The notes: generated by a model from the letters alone, not told the origin. Positions 45,798 to 59,100 are shown, counted from the first letter of the stretch. The stretch is DNA of 64,000 nucleotides from Persicaria tinctoria (GCA_037127255.1 JBANSL010000002.1:96750519-96814518), one strand, 5' to 3'. Made by a program: numbers and translations.

Positions 45798-48695
45798 ATG
45801 GGAAACGCTCTCTCTGAAAACCCTAAGTTGCCAAAACGCCGCCGTCAAATCTGCTCCACCTTACAAACCAGATCCAACCTCACCTCTCAAATCTACCCCA
45901 ATCTGAACACCATCAGCCCTCTTCTATCAAAGTTTTCTAGCTGCTACCCCAAAATCAAATGTACCAAGCTTCGAAAAAACACAAAAAGAGAGAAGAAACC
46001 TCTTCCAAACCTATCTATCAAATCTGAAAGTGAACCTTCCTCGGCTAAGCTCCTGGCCGATTCGAAGCTTTCTCCTCTCAACCCTTCTGATCTAAACTCC
46101 TTTGAGGTTGAGCGCAAGGTTTCACGGGTTCTTGGGCGCCTTGCTAGACCATTCGGTGCGCAGGCGAAGCTTCCTCTGAGTATAGAGTCGCTCCGAGGTC
46201 GAATAAGGTTAGCTTCGGTGACGGTGTGGAACCCTCTTGCTCCTGTCAAAAAGAATTTCAAAAAGAGGAAAAAAATACATGAGAATGGGGTTTGGATACG
46301 CAGATCGGGTGAGGGCTGGAGGCTGCGTTCTTTATGGCGGAAGAGGCGGTGGCGAGTTGACTGGGTTTCTCGTCGGCGGTGGGGGCGCCTGCGGTGGTGG
46401 CCAGTGCTCTGGTATCTTCTCTACCTCTTCTTTGTTCTAAACTTGATTTGTGTAAAAAACCTCACCATTTGGGTGAACAAAACCACAGAGGGACCGTGTG
46501 TCCCTCTACCACATACATCCCGAAAGGGCCCTCAAAAAATTGCGTTGATTCTTTCACCCGATGGGAATTTGTTTCCCTCGTTTGGTTTTGGAATCTCCCT
46601 AAAAACTACAGCTGATATATGCAGCTTGAATGTGAATTATAACTGGTGTTATAGAGTGTTGTGGTATCATAGTGCAGGAAAAATAAGTCTGCTCGTGTTG
46701 CGAGCGTATGTACTGCTTCCTCTTTGCAGATGCTTGGATGGAAAACAACCTCTGGAGCCCGATTCTTTCGAGCTTCCAACCAAAAACAAACCCCGAAAGG
46801 GAAAAAACATGCCGGAGGGCCTTAAACTCGCTAAGGAACACATGTGTTCTGAAGATGATATCTTGGCTATGCTGAGATCTAAAGTTGGGAAAACGTTCAA
46901 GTTTCGCACTTTCATCATGGAGAAACGCCTTGCTCTGCAAGGTCAAGTTCAGGAGAACGTCTGTGTTCTCAATCAATGCATGCTTTGTGAAACAATCAAT
47001 GGAGAACAGAAGAAAGAAAAAGAATTCGGGAGGAGGCGTACGAGGTATGCGTGGAAATCTCTTTCTAGTGGTTCACGTCTTTTTTTTTTGGCAAATTATT
47101 GTATTGAATTGAAGTCTGATTTAGTAGAGGATCGTATTCTGGTGGCTGATCCGTTGAAATGGATTAGTTCTTGGAGAAGGCGTAATGGTATCTTAATTGA
47201 TTACAACTATAAAATGATGACTTTTTATATTTTCATAGTAAAAGAAATATGTTTAGCAAAAGCCCAGAGGCATTGTCAGCAGATATACATGTGTTTTTGG
47301 TCCAAGAATTGGTATCTTATTGGGAGAATAGGTGAATCGAGGGAAGCTCTTATGGCCAATCTAGTGGGTTCCTGGGTACCAAAATGGTTTGTGTGGTCTG
47401 CAGAGGGTTTCAGGAAAATGATGAATTTGGAAATTAGACATTTGTGTTTCAAGTCGAGGAGATATGATAGCTTGAATAAATGCTTAGGATTTGTAAGAAA
47501 GCAGCTGTTTGTCGTAGTGAACTTGGTTTGTTTTGATGCGAATCTGAATGCTGCTAATGATGTAAGCCTTGTTTCACTTGAATTGACTATGTTCGGTAGG
47601 ATTTTTATCAATGCTCCATGGAAAATTTTGGGGTGTTGTCTGAGTACAACACCATCATATGTAGCATCTCTGTTTTGGTTGATCTACCCAACGATCTGGT
47701 TTCAATTTCGTTTAGACACTCTCGCTAGATTGTACACTGCTGACTGCTTAAAATTTTTTCCCTTTGTTCCAAATGATTTGAGCTATAATACTTCCCCTCT
47801 TGCGATGACTAGGATTCTAGTTGTGAAACGTCCAAAGCTCACTCAAGTAAGCTTCTGGGCTACAACCTTGCTCTGTCAAATTGATGCTGAGCACACCCCT
47901 TTAGAAAGCAGAGAACAATACCAGAAAATTAGTTTGTATAAGATCACTAGTATTAAAACCCACAACAATCACAAACTCTCTAGCCAACCTTTTTTAATGA
48001 GATTCACATATGTGAAGACCCAAAACGCTAACTATATGGTGAGGGACAAAGCCACTGTCCTAAGTTGTGCTACCAATCCTATTCAGACTAATCTAATTAG
48101 CAAATGTAAGATCATCTGTGATCTTGGAAAGTCAAAATTTAGCACTACCATTGCTTTTCTTTACTTTCTCAAATCTAAAAACATTATTAGTATGTGTAAA
48201 ATAGAATTAGGCATAGCTACCCCACTTGTAAATAAAAGCTGTCTTGTGGTTTTATTTCCTCCGATAGGCTCTGTTTCTATCTGGAGCTACATGTCAGTCG
48301 AAACCATAGGAACACAAACTTCTTTTGGAATCATCCAGTTTAAGGACGAGTATAAATTTCTTACCCAAAACAAGACAATTCATGTTACAAATCCAACCCG
48401 ACCCTCTATAACAGTTGCCTACCTGGGCGGTAGAAAATACAAAACTTGCCTAAACAACTGCTATAGCATAATCCACTTACCGATATCAAGCCCCTATAGA
48501 AACAAACAGTGCAAACCCATTTGGTATATCCCGTATCTAACGATAAGAGAAATAGTTCCAAAAATAAAATGTTTGCAAAATAAGATCTTATGGAAAATTA
48601 AACTAAAAAAAATAAGGAACACTACAAAAAGAGGAAGCCATGAGTATGGGAGGGCTCACCTTTTGCTCTCCTATGCACAAACAAAGTGGTCATGA
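45798..48695 (+). CDS. LINE ORF1, 965 codons, unrecognised domain content
   Basis: A continuous frame from ATG 45798 to TGA 48695. The N-terminus is basic (KLPKRRRQ, KLRKNTKREKK), with a Trp/Arg-rich patch near residue 190 (SLWRKRRWRVDW). There is no obvious CCHC zinc knuckle or DUF4283-like block of the kind usual in plant L1 ORF1 proteins. The C-terminal half is rich in hydrophobic and Cys residues. Its position ahead of the endonuclease ORF makes it the element's ORF1. The TGA overlaps the ORF2 start as ATGA. A 965-codon open frame is very unlikely by chance in this AT-rich region. Function (RNA-binding chaperone) is only inferred from position. Confidence 0.7.
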   Translation: MGNALSENPKLPKRRRQICSTLQTRSNLTSQIYPNLNTISPLLSKFSSCYPKIKCTKLRKNTKREKKPLPNLSIKSESEPSSAKLLADSKLSPLNPSDLNSFEVERKVSRVLGRLARPFGAQAKLPLSIESLRGRIRLASVTVWNPLAPVKKNFKKRKKIHENGVWIRRSGEGWRLRSLWRKRRWRVDWVSRRRWGRLRWWPVLWYLLYLFFVLNLICVKNLTIWVNKTTEGPCVPLPHTSRKGPQKIALILSPDGNLFPSFGFGISLKTTADICSLNVNYNWCYRVLWYHSAGKISLLVLRAYVLLPLCRCLDGKQPLEPDSFELPTKNKPRKGKNMPEGLKLAKEHMCSEDDILAMLRSKVGKTFKFRTFIMEKRLALQGQVQENVCVLNQCMLCETINGEQKKEKEFGRRRTRYAWKSLSSGSRLFFLANYCIELKSDLVEDRILVADPLKWISSWRRRNGILIDYNYKMMTFYIFIVKEICLAKAQRHCQQIYMCFWSKNWYLIGRIGESREALMANLVGSWVPKWFVWSAEGFRKMMNLEIRHLCFKSRRYDSLNKCLGFVRKQLFVVVNLVCFDANLNAANDVSLVSLELTMFGRIFINAPWKILGCCLSTTPSYVASLFWLIYPTIWFQFRLDTLARLYTADCLKFFPFVPNDLSYNTSPLAMTRILVVKRPKLTQVSFWATTLLCQIDAEHTPLESREQYQKISLYKITSIKTHNNHKLSSQPFLMRFTYVKTQNANYMVRDKATVLSCATNPIQTNLISKCKIICDLGKSKFSTTIAFLYFLKSKNIISMCKIELGIATPLVNKSCLVVLFPPIGSVSIWSYMSVETIGTQTSFGIIQFKDEYKFLTQNKTIHVTNPTRPSITVAYLGGRKYKTCLNNCYSIIHLPISSPYRNKQCKPIWYIPYLTIREIVPKIKCLQNKILWKIKLKKIRNTTKRGSHEYGRAHLLLSYAQTKWS

Positions 48696-51600
48696 TCATA
48701 CGATACTGGAACTGTAGAGGGATTGGAAAACAATCTTTCTGGACTAACATGAACGAATGGCGTTCTTTAGATCATGTACAAATGCTAATTTTAGCAGAAA
48801 CAAAGACTGAAACAGAACCAAAGGAATCCCTATGGAAAAATGCGGGATTCACAAACATGTGTTGGTCTCCGGCATCGGGTCGGGCCGGGGGTATTGCTTT
48901 ATTCTGGAATGAAAACTCCTTCATAGACGAATCCATCTCAGTAATTATTCATCTCCCTAGAATCATTGGCATAAAATACGAGAACACAAAAGAGAATTTT
49001 GAGTGTCTAATGCTATTTGTATACGCCCCACCAAACCCCTCAGAAAAAGACGACTTCTGGAAAACTCTATACAATCTAGTTAGCCAAAGTGACATTCCAT
49101 GCCTAATCATGGGAGATTTAAACGAGATAAACCAACCATCGGATAAAAGCGGAGGGGCTGATACCCTTCCTGGAAGATTTACGAGAATAATGGAGTTCAA
49201 AGATACATGCTCCCTGTTGGAAATCCCCTCGTACGACAACCCGTTTACTTGGAGGAAGAAGCGATTTGGTCCGGATAACATTTTGGAAAAACTTGATAGG
49301 GTACTTGTCCATCATGAAATAATTGACATGTTTCCTGAGTTGGCTACTAAGAATGGAGCCTTCTCTAACTCGGACCATTGCCCGATCTCAATTGACATCT
49401 CCAAAAACACTAGTTTTAAACCACCGGCCCCCTTTTAAATTTGAAAACATTTGGCTGCAAAGGAGAGACTTCCGAAATATTGTTAAACAATCATGGAGAG
49501 CCTCATGTGCAGGCTCTTCTATGTTCCGCATTACATACAAATCAAAAATCCTGAAACAGAAGGCCAAAAATTGGAATAAAAAAACATTCGGAAACATCTT
49601 CCGACAAATACGAGACATTGACGAGGCCCTAATCGAAATACAATCTATCCAACAAACTAACCAAAACCCAGATTCATACACAAAAGAACAAAATCTACTA
49701 ACTAAAAGAGAAAAGCTGCTTCTTTTCCATAAGACATATTGGAACCAAAGAGCTAAAGCAAAACACTTAAAACTAGCAGATACCAACTCATCCTATTTCC
49801 ATAGAGTAGCTACGGGAAGAAGATATCGGAAGATAATTAGATCAATTACCTCTGCAGAAGGAACAAACATAATTGGCAATGAAAATATTAAAAGAGAAAT
49901 TCAAAGAGACTTTGAGAAAAGATTTAAACGGGAACAGATGCAAAGGAATCCCTTATTAGAAGAATATCTCTCAGAAATCACCTCGACCATTACAGAAGAG
50001 GAAAACAAATCTCTTGTTCAACAACCAACAAACAGTGAAATCAAAAAGGCTGCCTTCTCTATAGGGAACAACAAATCCCCTGGTCCTGATGGGATGACGG
50101 CTGAGTTCTACAAAAAATATTGGGACATCGTTGGTTCTGATATCATCCGGGCGATAAAAGCCTTTTTTCACTCTGGCAAAATGCTGAAACAAATTAACCA
50201 CACTTTCATCTCCCTCATACCAAAAATTGATAACCCGAGCATGACTACACACTATCGCCCCATTAGCCTATGTTCTACCCTATATAAAATCATCTCAAAG
50301 ATAATAACTGAACGGCTAAAAATGGTGATAGGAAAACTTATACACCCATTACAAGGAGCTTTTGTTTCCGACAGAGCAATCCAAGATAATATTCTAATAG
50401 CCCACGAGGTATTCCACTCCTTTCGCACGAGAAAAGGTACCAAGGGATGGGCTGCGATAAAACTTGATATGGAGAAAGCATGCGACGGAGTAGACTGGCA
50501 TTTCACGAAAGCAGTCCTCCAAAAATTCGGATTCAGCCAAAAAATTGTGGATATTATTATGGAATGTGTGACCACAGTCTCCTTTTCTGTCTTAGTAAAC
50601 AACGGTCCTACAGATCCCTTCAAACCTTCAAGGGGTTTGAGGCAAGGGGACCCCCTCTCCCCATTTCTCTTCGTGCTCGGGACAGAAATCCTTGCGCGTA
50701 AACTATCAAGGGATGCAGAATCTAATCACAACAATATCGGATTTAAATTTGGCCTCTCGGGCCCCTACGTTCCGTTCCTGGCCTTTGCAGATGACATAAT
50801 AATTTTCTCAAAAGGAACTAACGTTGCATGCACAAAAGTTAAAGAAATCATTGAAGATTACTGCAAATTCTCAGGGCAAAAAGTAAACTATCATAAATCG
50901 TCCTTCCAAACCACCCCGGGTATCCCTAGATCAAGAGCTCGAGACCTAGAAGGGATTCTAAACATACCTCTTGAACGAAACCTGAAAAAATATTTAGGTT
51001 GTCCAATCATAAATGGGAGAGTCACCAAGGAAACCTTTGGCGAAATGATATGCAAATCTAAAGACCAATTGAGCAAATGGCGAGCAAATGCCCTTTCTCA
51101 ACAAGGTAGAGCAACCCTAATAGTATCTAATTTATCATCGAAACCTTTATACTCAATGCAAAGCTTCATGCTTCCGGTAGCGGTACACAAACAACTAGAT
51201 CAAATCAACAGAACTTTTTTTTGGAACAAAGATGCGCAACATAGTCCTTTAATCAGTTGGGATAAGATATGTAAATCAAAAAAGGACGGAGGATTGGGTA
51301 TCAGGAAAACCAAAGATATGAATGAAGCTCTGCAGCTAAAACTCCTCTGGAAAATTCTAGCCGAACCGGAAAATAACTGGGTCAAAATCATACAACACAA
51401 GTATCTGAAAGACAGCCACATCCTTGCCTACTCTAGAAAAGGCAATGCCTCATGACAATGGTCGAAACTAAGCTATTTGATCCCAAAATTCAAAAGGGGA
51501 CTCATCTGGCAGGTGGGGGATGGGAAATCCATTAAGTTTTGGGAAGATAACTGGGTGGATACAACACCTCTAAAAGACAAAATAGACTCTCAATATAACG

Positions 51601-52823
51601 CTAACCAACATGATTCTGTAAGTGATTTCATCATAGGAGGACAATGGTGGAAGGAAAAACTCGAATTAGTGCTCCCAAAGCCAATAGTAGTGGATATTAT
51701 GCAAATTCCTCTGCCCATCACTCCACTGACAGACAGATTGTATTGGTGGCCCGCCAAAAAGGGATGGTTCACAACAACAAGTGCCTTTGACTTAATTGCA
51801 TCAACAACACAAAGACCGTCGGATGAGTTCTCATGGATCTGGAAACTTGACGTCCCACCTAAAGTAAAGAACTTCATTTGGAAAATAAAACAAAAAGGTC
51901 TACCCACGGCTACTAGGCTGGCCCTAAAAGGAGTGGCGGTACCGACCACATGTAGCATGTGCAACCAGTTCATGGAAGATGATATTCACCTATTCATTGA
52001 ATGTCCTATCAACAACTTCCAACAACAATTCCATGGTCAAATTTCTGAAAACATCAACAATCTAATCACAGGAAACAGAGATATGAATCAAATTTTACAA
52101 ACTTTAGGTTCCACTCTTCCGATGGAAAAGAAACAACAATTAGCAATCAGATGGTGGACCATTTGGTTTATAAGAAATCAAACAATCTTTAGAAATGAAA
52201 CCGTCCCCTCTATAGAAACTATAAAGAAAATGATCACGACCAATATCGATAATTGGAGGAAAGCTAGTAGGTGGAATGATATGGAGGAAGACGACATACA
52301 GAAACAAAGTAAAAGAAAAGGACTATCTGGGAACAATAGGAAAACATGTCGATGGAAAAAACCTCCAGAAGGCAAATATAAGTTAAACTTCGACGGATCT
52401 TTCAAATCAACCACAAACAGCTCTATTGGATACATCATCAGAGATTGGCATGGAAACCCAATCAACATTGGCGGAAGAGCAAATGGTGGACAATCCCCCC
52501 TTATAGCAGAAGCCTTAGCTCTGCGACTAGGGATAGAAAAGGCGAAAGAACTAAACATAGCAAATCTAATAATAGAAGGAGACTCTAAAATTATCACGGA
52601 TTACCTAACATTACGAGTTGAATGTCCTTGGGAAATAGAAATGGTTATGACAGATATCCAATACCTTCTTAAAGAAATAAGGAATGTGAGCATATCACAT
52701 ATTCCCCGCATTGGTAACCGAGTAGCAGATAAGGTTGCACACCTTTGCTACTCTACCAGGGGATCTGAGTTATACTTAGATACATGTCTTATTGACTTCA
52801 TCCGACAGGATGCTTTCGGTTAG
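48692..52823 (+). pseudogene. LINE ORF2 (endonuclease, RT, zinc-binding, RNase H) with one frameshift and one stop
   Basis: The ATG at 48692 overlaps the ORF1 stop. The AP-type endonuclease is at 48692-49430 (RYWNCRGIG start, LIMGDLNEI, SNSDHCPISI). A one-base shift in CCCCCTTTT at about 49427-49435 moves the frame. The RT follows: NKSPGPDGMTAEFYKKYW at about 50070, QGAFVSDRAIQDN, catalytic FADDIIIFSKG at about 50785. A TGA at 51453-51455 replaces the Trp of a conserved ASWQW. Then come the zf-RVT region (CSMCNQFMEDDIHLFIEC) and RNase H (NFDGSF, EALALRLGIEKA, IEGDSK, RIGNRVADKVA). KLDMEKACDGVDW departs from the usual AYDRVDW. Confidence 0.92.
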
Positions 52824-52875
52824 GGTCCCCCATCCGAATTTTTACCTAATCAAAAAAAAAAATCGGATGAAAGGA

Positions 52876-53697
52876 TGGGCGAATGCCCCCCCCCCCCCTC
52901 CAATCTGCCTATGTGCAAGGGCTCACATGGGCTTTTGTAATTGTGACGTGAAGGATGTTTGTCCCACATCAAAAAACACAAAAATTTAAACATTGTCTAT
53001 AATCAGGTGAGTTACGCCTCCTATTACCAATTGATTTTATGATGAAACCTCACTGATATTTCGTGCTAACGCATATGCAGGCGCTCGGACATGTAAACCC
53101 CATTTATATCGTCCACGTGGATTTATCAAGCTTGTTATTAGGGCTGGCAATTGGTACGGATATTACCATACAAACCACGTACCAACCACAAACCGACTAT
53201 GTTGGTAACCACACTTATGGTAACCAACATTGTGGTAACCATCGTGGTGGTACCCACGTGAAGGTGGCACGGTAATGGTAATGAAATCTGAATATCATGG
53301 TTACCGAGTATATATATGTATATATGTATATATGTATATATGTATATATGTATATATTTAATGTTTTATTGTTTTTACCTTTAAATTTTAAGTTTTTACT
53401 TTATATTTTGTGTTTTGATTTTGACCTAATTAAATTGGTCTTTTCTACTGTTTCTAGTCTCTTCGTTAGTTCATTCAAATAAGGGGGAGAAGCACTTGTC
53501 ATTGAGTTATACATTCATGACATACTCGGAGGGAGTAGCCCAACAACAAGGCCGATCACTGGCCGGGAATGTTGCGGTCTTAGTCTTTAAAGAATACTCC
53601 TGGTAAAGATTCCCAAGGCAGATCTCCCAAATGCATTCCCCATCATTCCACCAAATTGAATTGCTGCAAAATGAACATTCTTGAATCTCCATGTATA
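52876..53697. other. Spacer with simple repeats and a possible hAT end
   Basis: Contains a C-run at about 52887-52900. TAGGGCTGGCAATTGG at 53139-53155 resembles a hAT-superfamily terminus, followed by three to four GGTAACC motifs between 53200 and 53250. A TATATATG microsatellite lies at about 53308-53358. No opposite hAT end was found and no gene is seen. Confidence 0.4.
53308..53358. repeat. TATATATGTA microsatellite
   Basis: About five near-perfect repeats of a 10-nt unit TATATATGTA. It creates an open frame of repeated Tyr/Ile/Met that is not a gene. Confidence 0.9.
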
Positions 53698-56102
53698 TTA
53701 TCTGAACCGTACTCTCAAGTCAATCCGGCCTATATCTCTCATCTTTGGCAAATGCTTCAAACGCAAAGTCTTGGGACCCTCCCCTTTCGTTGGATATAAC
53801 TCAACAAGGTCTCCTCCCACGATGTAGAACTTCTCAAGTTTCACTGAAGACAGCCAAAATGGTAGAGTTTTGTAGGGGACACACCACAACTCGTCAACTC
53901 TAGTTTCTCTAACTCCTTGTTTGGATGCCCATTGAATAAGCTTTGTTAACTTAATTATCAACATGATCATTTATCACCTCATAAATTATCATAATAATTA
54001 ACTTGTAACATTAAATTACCATACAACATACCAGACATTCTCTAAATAACCGTTGAAATGTTGTTGAGTGCTACTCCTTTCATCAAATGCCTTCCATAAA
54101 AGATTTTTGAAATGTTGTTTAGTGCTATTGCTACTTCTACTAGCGTTGTTGGAATCAATACTCCTTTTAATTTCCCATAAGAGCTTCAGCTTGCGAAGAC
54201 ACTTCATTCTCGTGAGGACCTCTAGATCTCCCTTGCTGGGGAAATCTTTTATCATCGCAACAAGGCTTAATTTGTAGAACTTCTTCAAATTGGACAAATC
54301 TGTAAGGGTACACACCTCGTTATCTTTGTTATTGATCACACTCAAACACCCCTTCATTGTATTTTCCTGCAGAGACTCAGTGGTCTTGAACCCCCTAAGC
54401 ACCTCAAGTTTCAAAAGCAAGCTGATCTCGTTTGGTATCTTATTTAAGATGGCACAATCAGTCAAGTCCAAATGGATTAGATTCCTGAGCAATCCGATGC
54501 TTATAGGCAGTTCCTCCAAGTAACCACACTCTCTGAGATCCAGTATTATAAGGTTCTTGAGTTTACATATTGACTCTGGAAGCTTCATGATATTGATCAA
54601 CCCATGTAGACTCATCAACCTCAATTTCTTCGTGCTCTTCAATTCTTCTAAGAATTTCTTATCCAAAATCTCAATGTTCTTGGCATTTTCAGAACATCCC
54701 CAACACCCAAGAGAAAGTGTTGTTAATTGCTCCATTTTCGAGAACCATTCGGGTTTGATATCAATCACGGACCCATTGGCATTGAGCAACGTCGAGACAT
54801 TGCTGATACTTTCCAACTCCATTGGAGAATTCTTATGGTTTGCCCATAGCTTGGCACATGCTGAAAAGTTGTCTTGGGTTTTCTTATGACAATCCTTCTT
54901 TGAGCGAGTGACATACGGACCAAGCCATTTGCTCTTCTCCCTGCCGAAATCAAAGAAATTTTCACTCTTTGCTTGTGCAGTGACAAAAGAGTGAACATGA
55001 CAGTGCATTCGAAAACTTGTTGTTTTTCGTCTTTCCTTCATCACGGCCTCAATAAAGCCCTTTTCTATGAGGTCTTCCAACATTTGTTTTCCATTATCCT
55101 GAAAATTATTTGCTTCAACAAATCCCTCAGAAACCCACTAGTAGAGTAAGATGCATGCTTCCCTTGATCACTAAGCTCTTCTTTAAGACTCCAGTGTTCT
55201 TCTCCCGTTCTTCTTCATTACAAGGAAAAGCTGAAAAGCACATCAAGCAATTCTTCTGGGGTCTAGACATGGTTTGGTAGGTGGGCTGAATGTTAGCAAT
55301 CTCCCCATCGGGTTCAACAACATTTTGTTTACTCTTTAAAAACAACGGTTGCTTATTCTTTTGTGTAGTTTTTGAAACCTCCCGGTCATTCATCTGTGCA
55401 GTAGGGAAAAAGATCTTCAGTCTGACAAACAGTCGCAGGGAGTTGCTTGAGGTTTTGGGAATCATCTTTAAACTCATCAGCTGAGAGACCATTTCCAGTT
55501 ACAACATCGACAAGCTCATGCAGGAGCTCGTCGCTACTATTGTTGTTCTGTGAACCCTTGAGTCTATCGATGTTTTCACGTATGTACTTCATATCAGCAT
55601 GTAGCATTTCAAACTGCCCTTTGGAAAATTTAGCTTGATTGTGGTTGGTATTAGCCCTCTTCCTAGCAGCAGAGCTCATCTGGATTTTCGAAATAAAATC
55701 ATCAATCCTTTCAAATTCATAGATGAAACGGTCAAAGCATGTACGCTCGACATCATAAATGATATGAAATTCAATAGCCTTGGAGATTGTTCTTTGTTCT
55801 TGAAGATTTTTTGTCTTCTTACTCGGGAGAACTCCGATCAAATCAATCTCATCAGTGCCACAAAGATCAAGAAACTCCAAATTGCCTAGTGATGAAAGAG
55901 AAAACAACCTTCCCACACATGGAAAATTTGTAAGTACTAGCTTGCGGAGACTACGCAGGACTCTTTGACCTTCAGGTTCAACTTGTAGTTTACAACTTCT
56001 AGTACGATGATCCGGCAACGAAACATCTAGTATCTCCAAGCTCGTGAGGGGTTGGAGATTGGGCAAGGCTTTCAAGTTCCAACAATCTGCTAATAACAAC
56101 TT

Positions 56103-59100
56103 ACACCAACTACTACCAGACAATAGTGAAGGTTAAGAACTTTAAAAACTATACATCGTCCTTCACTTCTAGGGGCGGTGAGAACCTTACTAATCCAAGG
56201 GATATAGCTAACCAAATCACCAAAGAAATGACTGAGAGATTTATTAAACCGAATTGCCCAAACATAACCCCTGAACATTTGCCTCATGAACTTCCAAAAA
56301 TCACAGAAGATGAGAACAATTTCCTGCTCTCAACTCCTTCAAATCTGGAAATCAAAAACATAGTTACTAACATGGCTACAGACAAAACTCCTGGACCGGA
56401 TGGCTACCCACCGGAATTCTTTAGCAAATACTGGCACATAGTTGGACAATCTGTATGTAGAACTGTCAAAGCTTTTTTCCACTCCGGGACTTTACTCTCT
56501 GAGATCAATCAAACTTTCATAGCTCTCATACCCAAAACAGATATCCCGTCGAACATAAATCACTACAGACCAATTAGCCTGTGCAACACCATTTATAAGA
56601 TAATCTCTAAACTTATAGCAAACAGAATGAAGAACATTCTACCTAGACTGATCAATCCTTTCCAAGGTGCTTTTGTTGAAGGACGATCCATACAGGATAA
56701 CACGCTAATCGCACATGAAATATTCCACAATTTTCACAAGCAAAAAGGAGCAAAAGGATGGATGGCACTCAAGCTTGACATGGAAAAAGCATATGACAAG
56801 ATCAATTGGGATTACATTAAAGCCACACTCGTTAAATTTGGTTTTGACTCACGCTGGATTAGATGGGTCATGAGCTGCTTAACTACTACAACATTTTCAG
56901 TTCTGGTTAACAACCGACCAGGTCCTCAATTTAAACCAGAAAGGGGTATTAGACAAGGGGATCCATTAGCACCATACATTTTCATCCTTGTGATGGAAAA
57001 CCTTGCAGCAGAACTACAGGAGGAAGCTAGATTAGATGATGCTTTAGTGGGTATTAAGATAGCTAAAAATGGTACGCCTATTCCTTTCTTGACTTTTGCC
57101 GATGACACGATAATCTTTGCACCAGCATCTCACAAAAGCATCCACACTATCCGAAACATGCTTAATAAATTCTCTAATCTATCTGGTCTTACAATAAACT
57201 ACAACAAAAGTTCTCTCCAAGTCTCTGGAAACATCAGTCCCTCGCTTGCAAATTCTCTAGCAAATGAAATGCATATTCCGGTCTCTAGAACTCTGGAAAA
57301 ATATCTAGGGATTCCTCTTCTCCGTGGTAGAATTAAGAATGAGATGTTCCAGGATGCTATACAGAACCTCAAAAAGCAGTTATCTAAATGGAAAGCTTCG
57401 TCCTTAACCCAGGCAGGTCGTGTTACCCTTATTACTGCAAATCTCAGCTCCAAAACTAACTACCTAATGCAAAACTTTTTACTCCCCAAAGGGGTTCTCC
57501 ATCAGATTGATCAAGTTAATAAGAACTTTTTCTGGAACAAACTGGAGTCGGAACGATATAACCCGCTAATAAGTTGGGATAAAATCTGTAAACCAAAAGA
57601 TCAAGGTGGTCTAGGCATTAGATTTGCTGAAGACCTAAATATTAGTCTTCAGATGAAACTCTTATGGAAACTGTACACTGATAATGACAACATATGGGTT
57701 AAGGTTATTAAAGAAAAATACTTTCAAGAACAAAACATAATGAAAGCAACTCCTACGAATCCCTCATGGCAATTCGGTCACCTACTACAACTTCGTGACA
57801 AATTTTTGCAAGGACTACATTGGATAGTTGGAAACGGGGAAACCATACACGTTTGGAATCATCCTTGGGTGGTAGGATGTAATCTTCAAAACTATCAACT
57901 CTCTCATGACCCTAATCTAAAAGTTTATCAATTGATCAACCAAAACAAACAATGGAACCTACGAAAACTTCAACATCTCTTTCCAGATAGTATTGTCGAT
58001 CAGATTCTAAAAATCAAAATTCCCACTTGGGAGGCCAATGATAGACTAATTTGGAAACTTAATGCAGACGGTCACTTCACCACCAAATCGGTCAAACAGA
58101 TAATAAACAATCGCAATCAGAATGAGGAAAGAGGAAAGTGGATTTGGACACTAAATCTCCCTCCTCGTATCAAGAACCTCATTTGGAAAATGGCACAAGA
58201 TGGACTCGCAACAAAAGAAAGACTAAATCGTTTTTTCAACAGAGTTTCTTCCCAATGTTGTCTTTGTAACGACAAAGATGAAGATAGTGATCATCTTTTT
58301 CAGCATTGCACCATCACCAAAAGAATCATAGCGGCCTATGAACAACTCACTGGTAAATCTATAAGCTATAAAAATAACCAGGTCACAACAATTAAAGAAA
58401 TCCTACATTCTAAACCATCCATATCGAACTTTGAGGACCTTTGTTTTATTTGGCAAGCAATATGGGAAACCAGGAACAACATAATTTTCAAGAACAAAAA
58501 CATTGACTCTATCTCACAAATTGCGATTCGATCTTTTGTGCAGGTGAGAGATTGGTTGATCGAATGCCAATCCCAATAAAAGCCCGAAACAAGACAGACG
58601 AAGGTCTGTGATCAAATGGAAAAAACCGCCTAGGGCCACCTACAAAATTAATGTAGATGGCTCAACTAAACCTACTGGTTTTTGCCAGGTAGGTGGGATC
58701 CTTAGGGATTGTGATGGAGCTGTGAGGGATACTTTTCAGCAGCAGGTAGATAGTGGCTCCGCTATCCAAACCGAAGTAGCTGCATTTTGTGCAGGTACAA
58801 AACTGGCTTGGCAAAAAGGCTTACGTAGAGTTATAATTGAAGGTGACTGTCTAGAAGTAATCAAGGCTATAAATGATGATGCAAGGCCTAGATGGGAGAT
58901 ATGGTGGCAAATTGAGCTAATCAAGAAGATGCAATTGGAATTTGAGCACATAGAGTTCAAACATTGTTTCCGTGAAGCTAATGGCGCATCAGATTTCATA
59001 GCTAGATGTAATGACATTTGTAATATGGATACTCTCCCTTTGAATAGGGAATTTTGTACCATCATCCGAAAGGATGATCAGGGTTGTGTTCTGTTTTAAG

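Larger units (their letters stand above)
45762..52861 (+). mobile_element. Near-full-length family A L1-type LINE (7.1 kb) with 14-bp target duplication
   Basis: ATCGGATGAAAGGA flanks the element at 45748-45761 and 52862-52875, and an A-run (52852-52861) ends it. It carries ORF1 (45798-48695) and ORF2 (48692-52823, broken). Only about 36 bp precede the ORF1 ATG, so either the leader is very short or a few bases were lost. Related copies lie at 11025, 12527 and 38777. The identical target duplication suggests fairly recent insertion despite two lesions in ORF2. Confidence 0.93.

Noticed and set aside
51441..51470. Programmed stop-codon readthrough in LINE ORF2
   Set aside because: The TGA replaces a Trp conserved in related copies (ASWQW) and the same ORF also has a frameshift, so a simple nonsense mutation is likelier.
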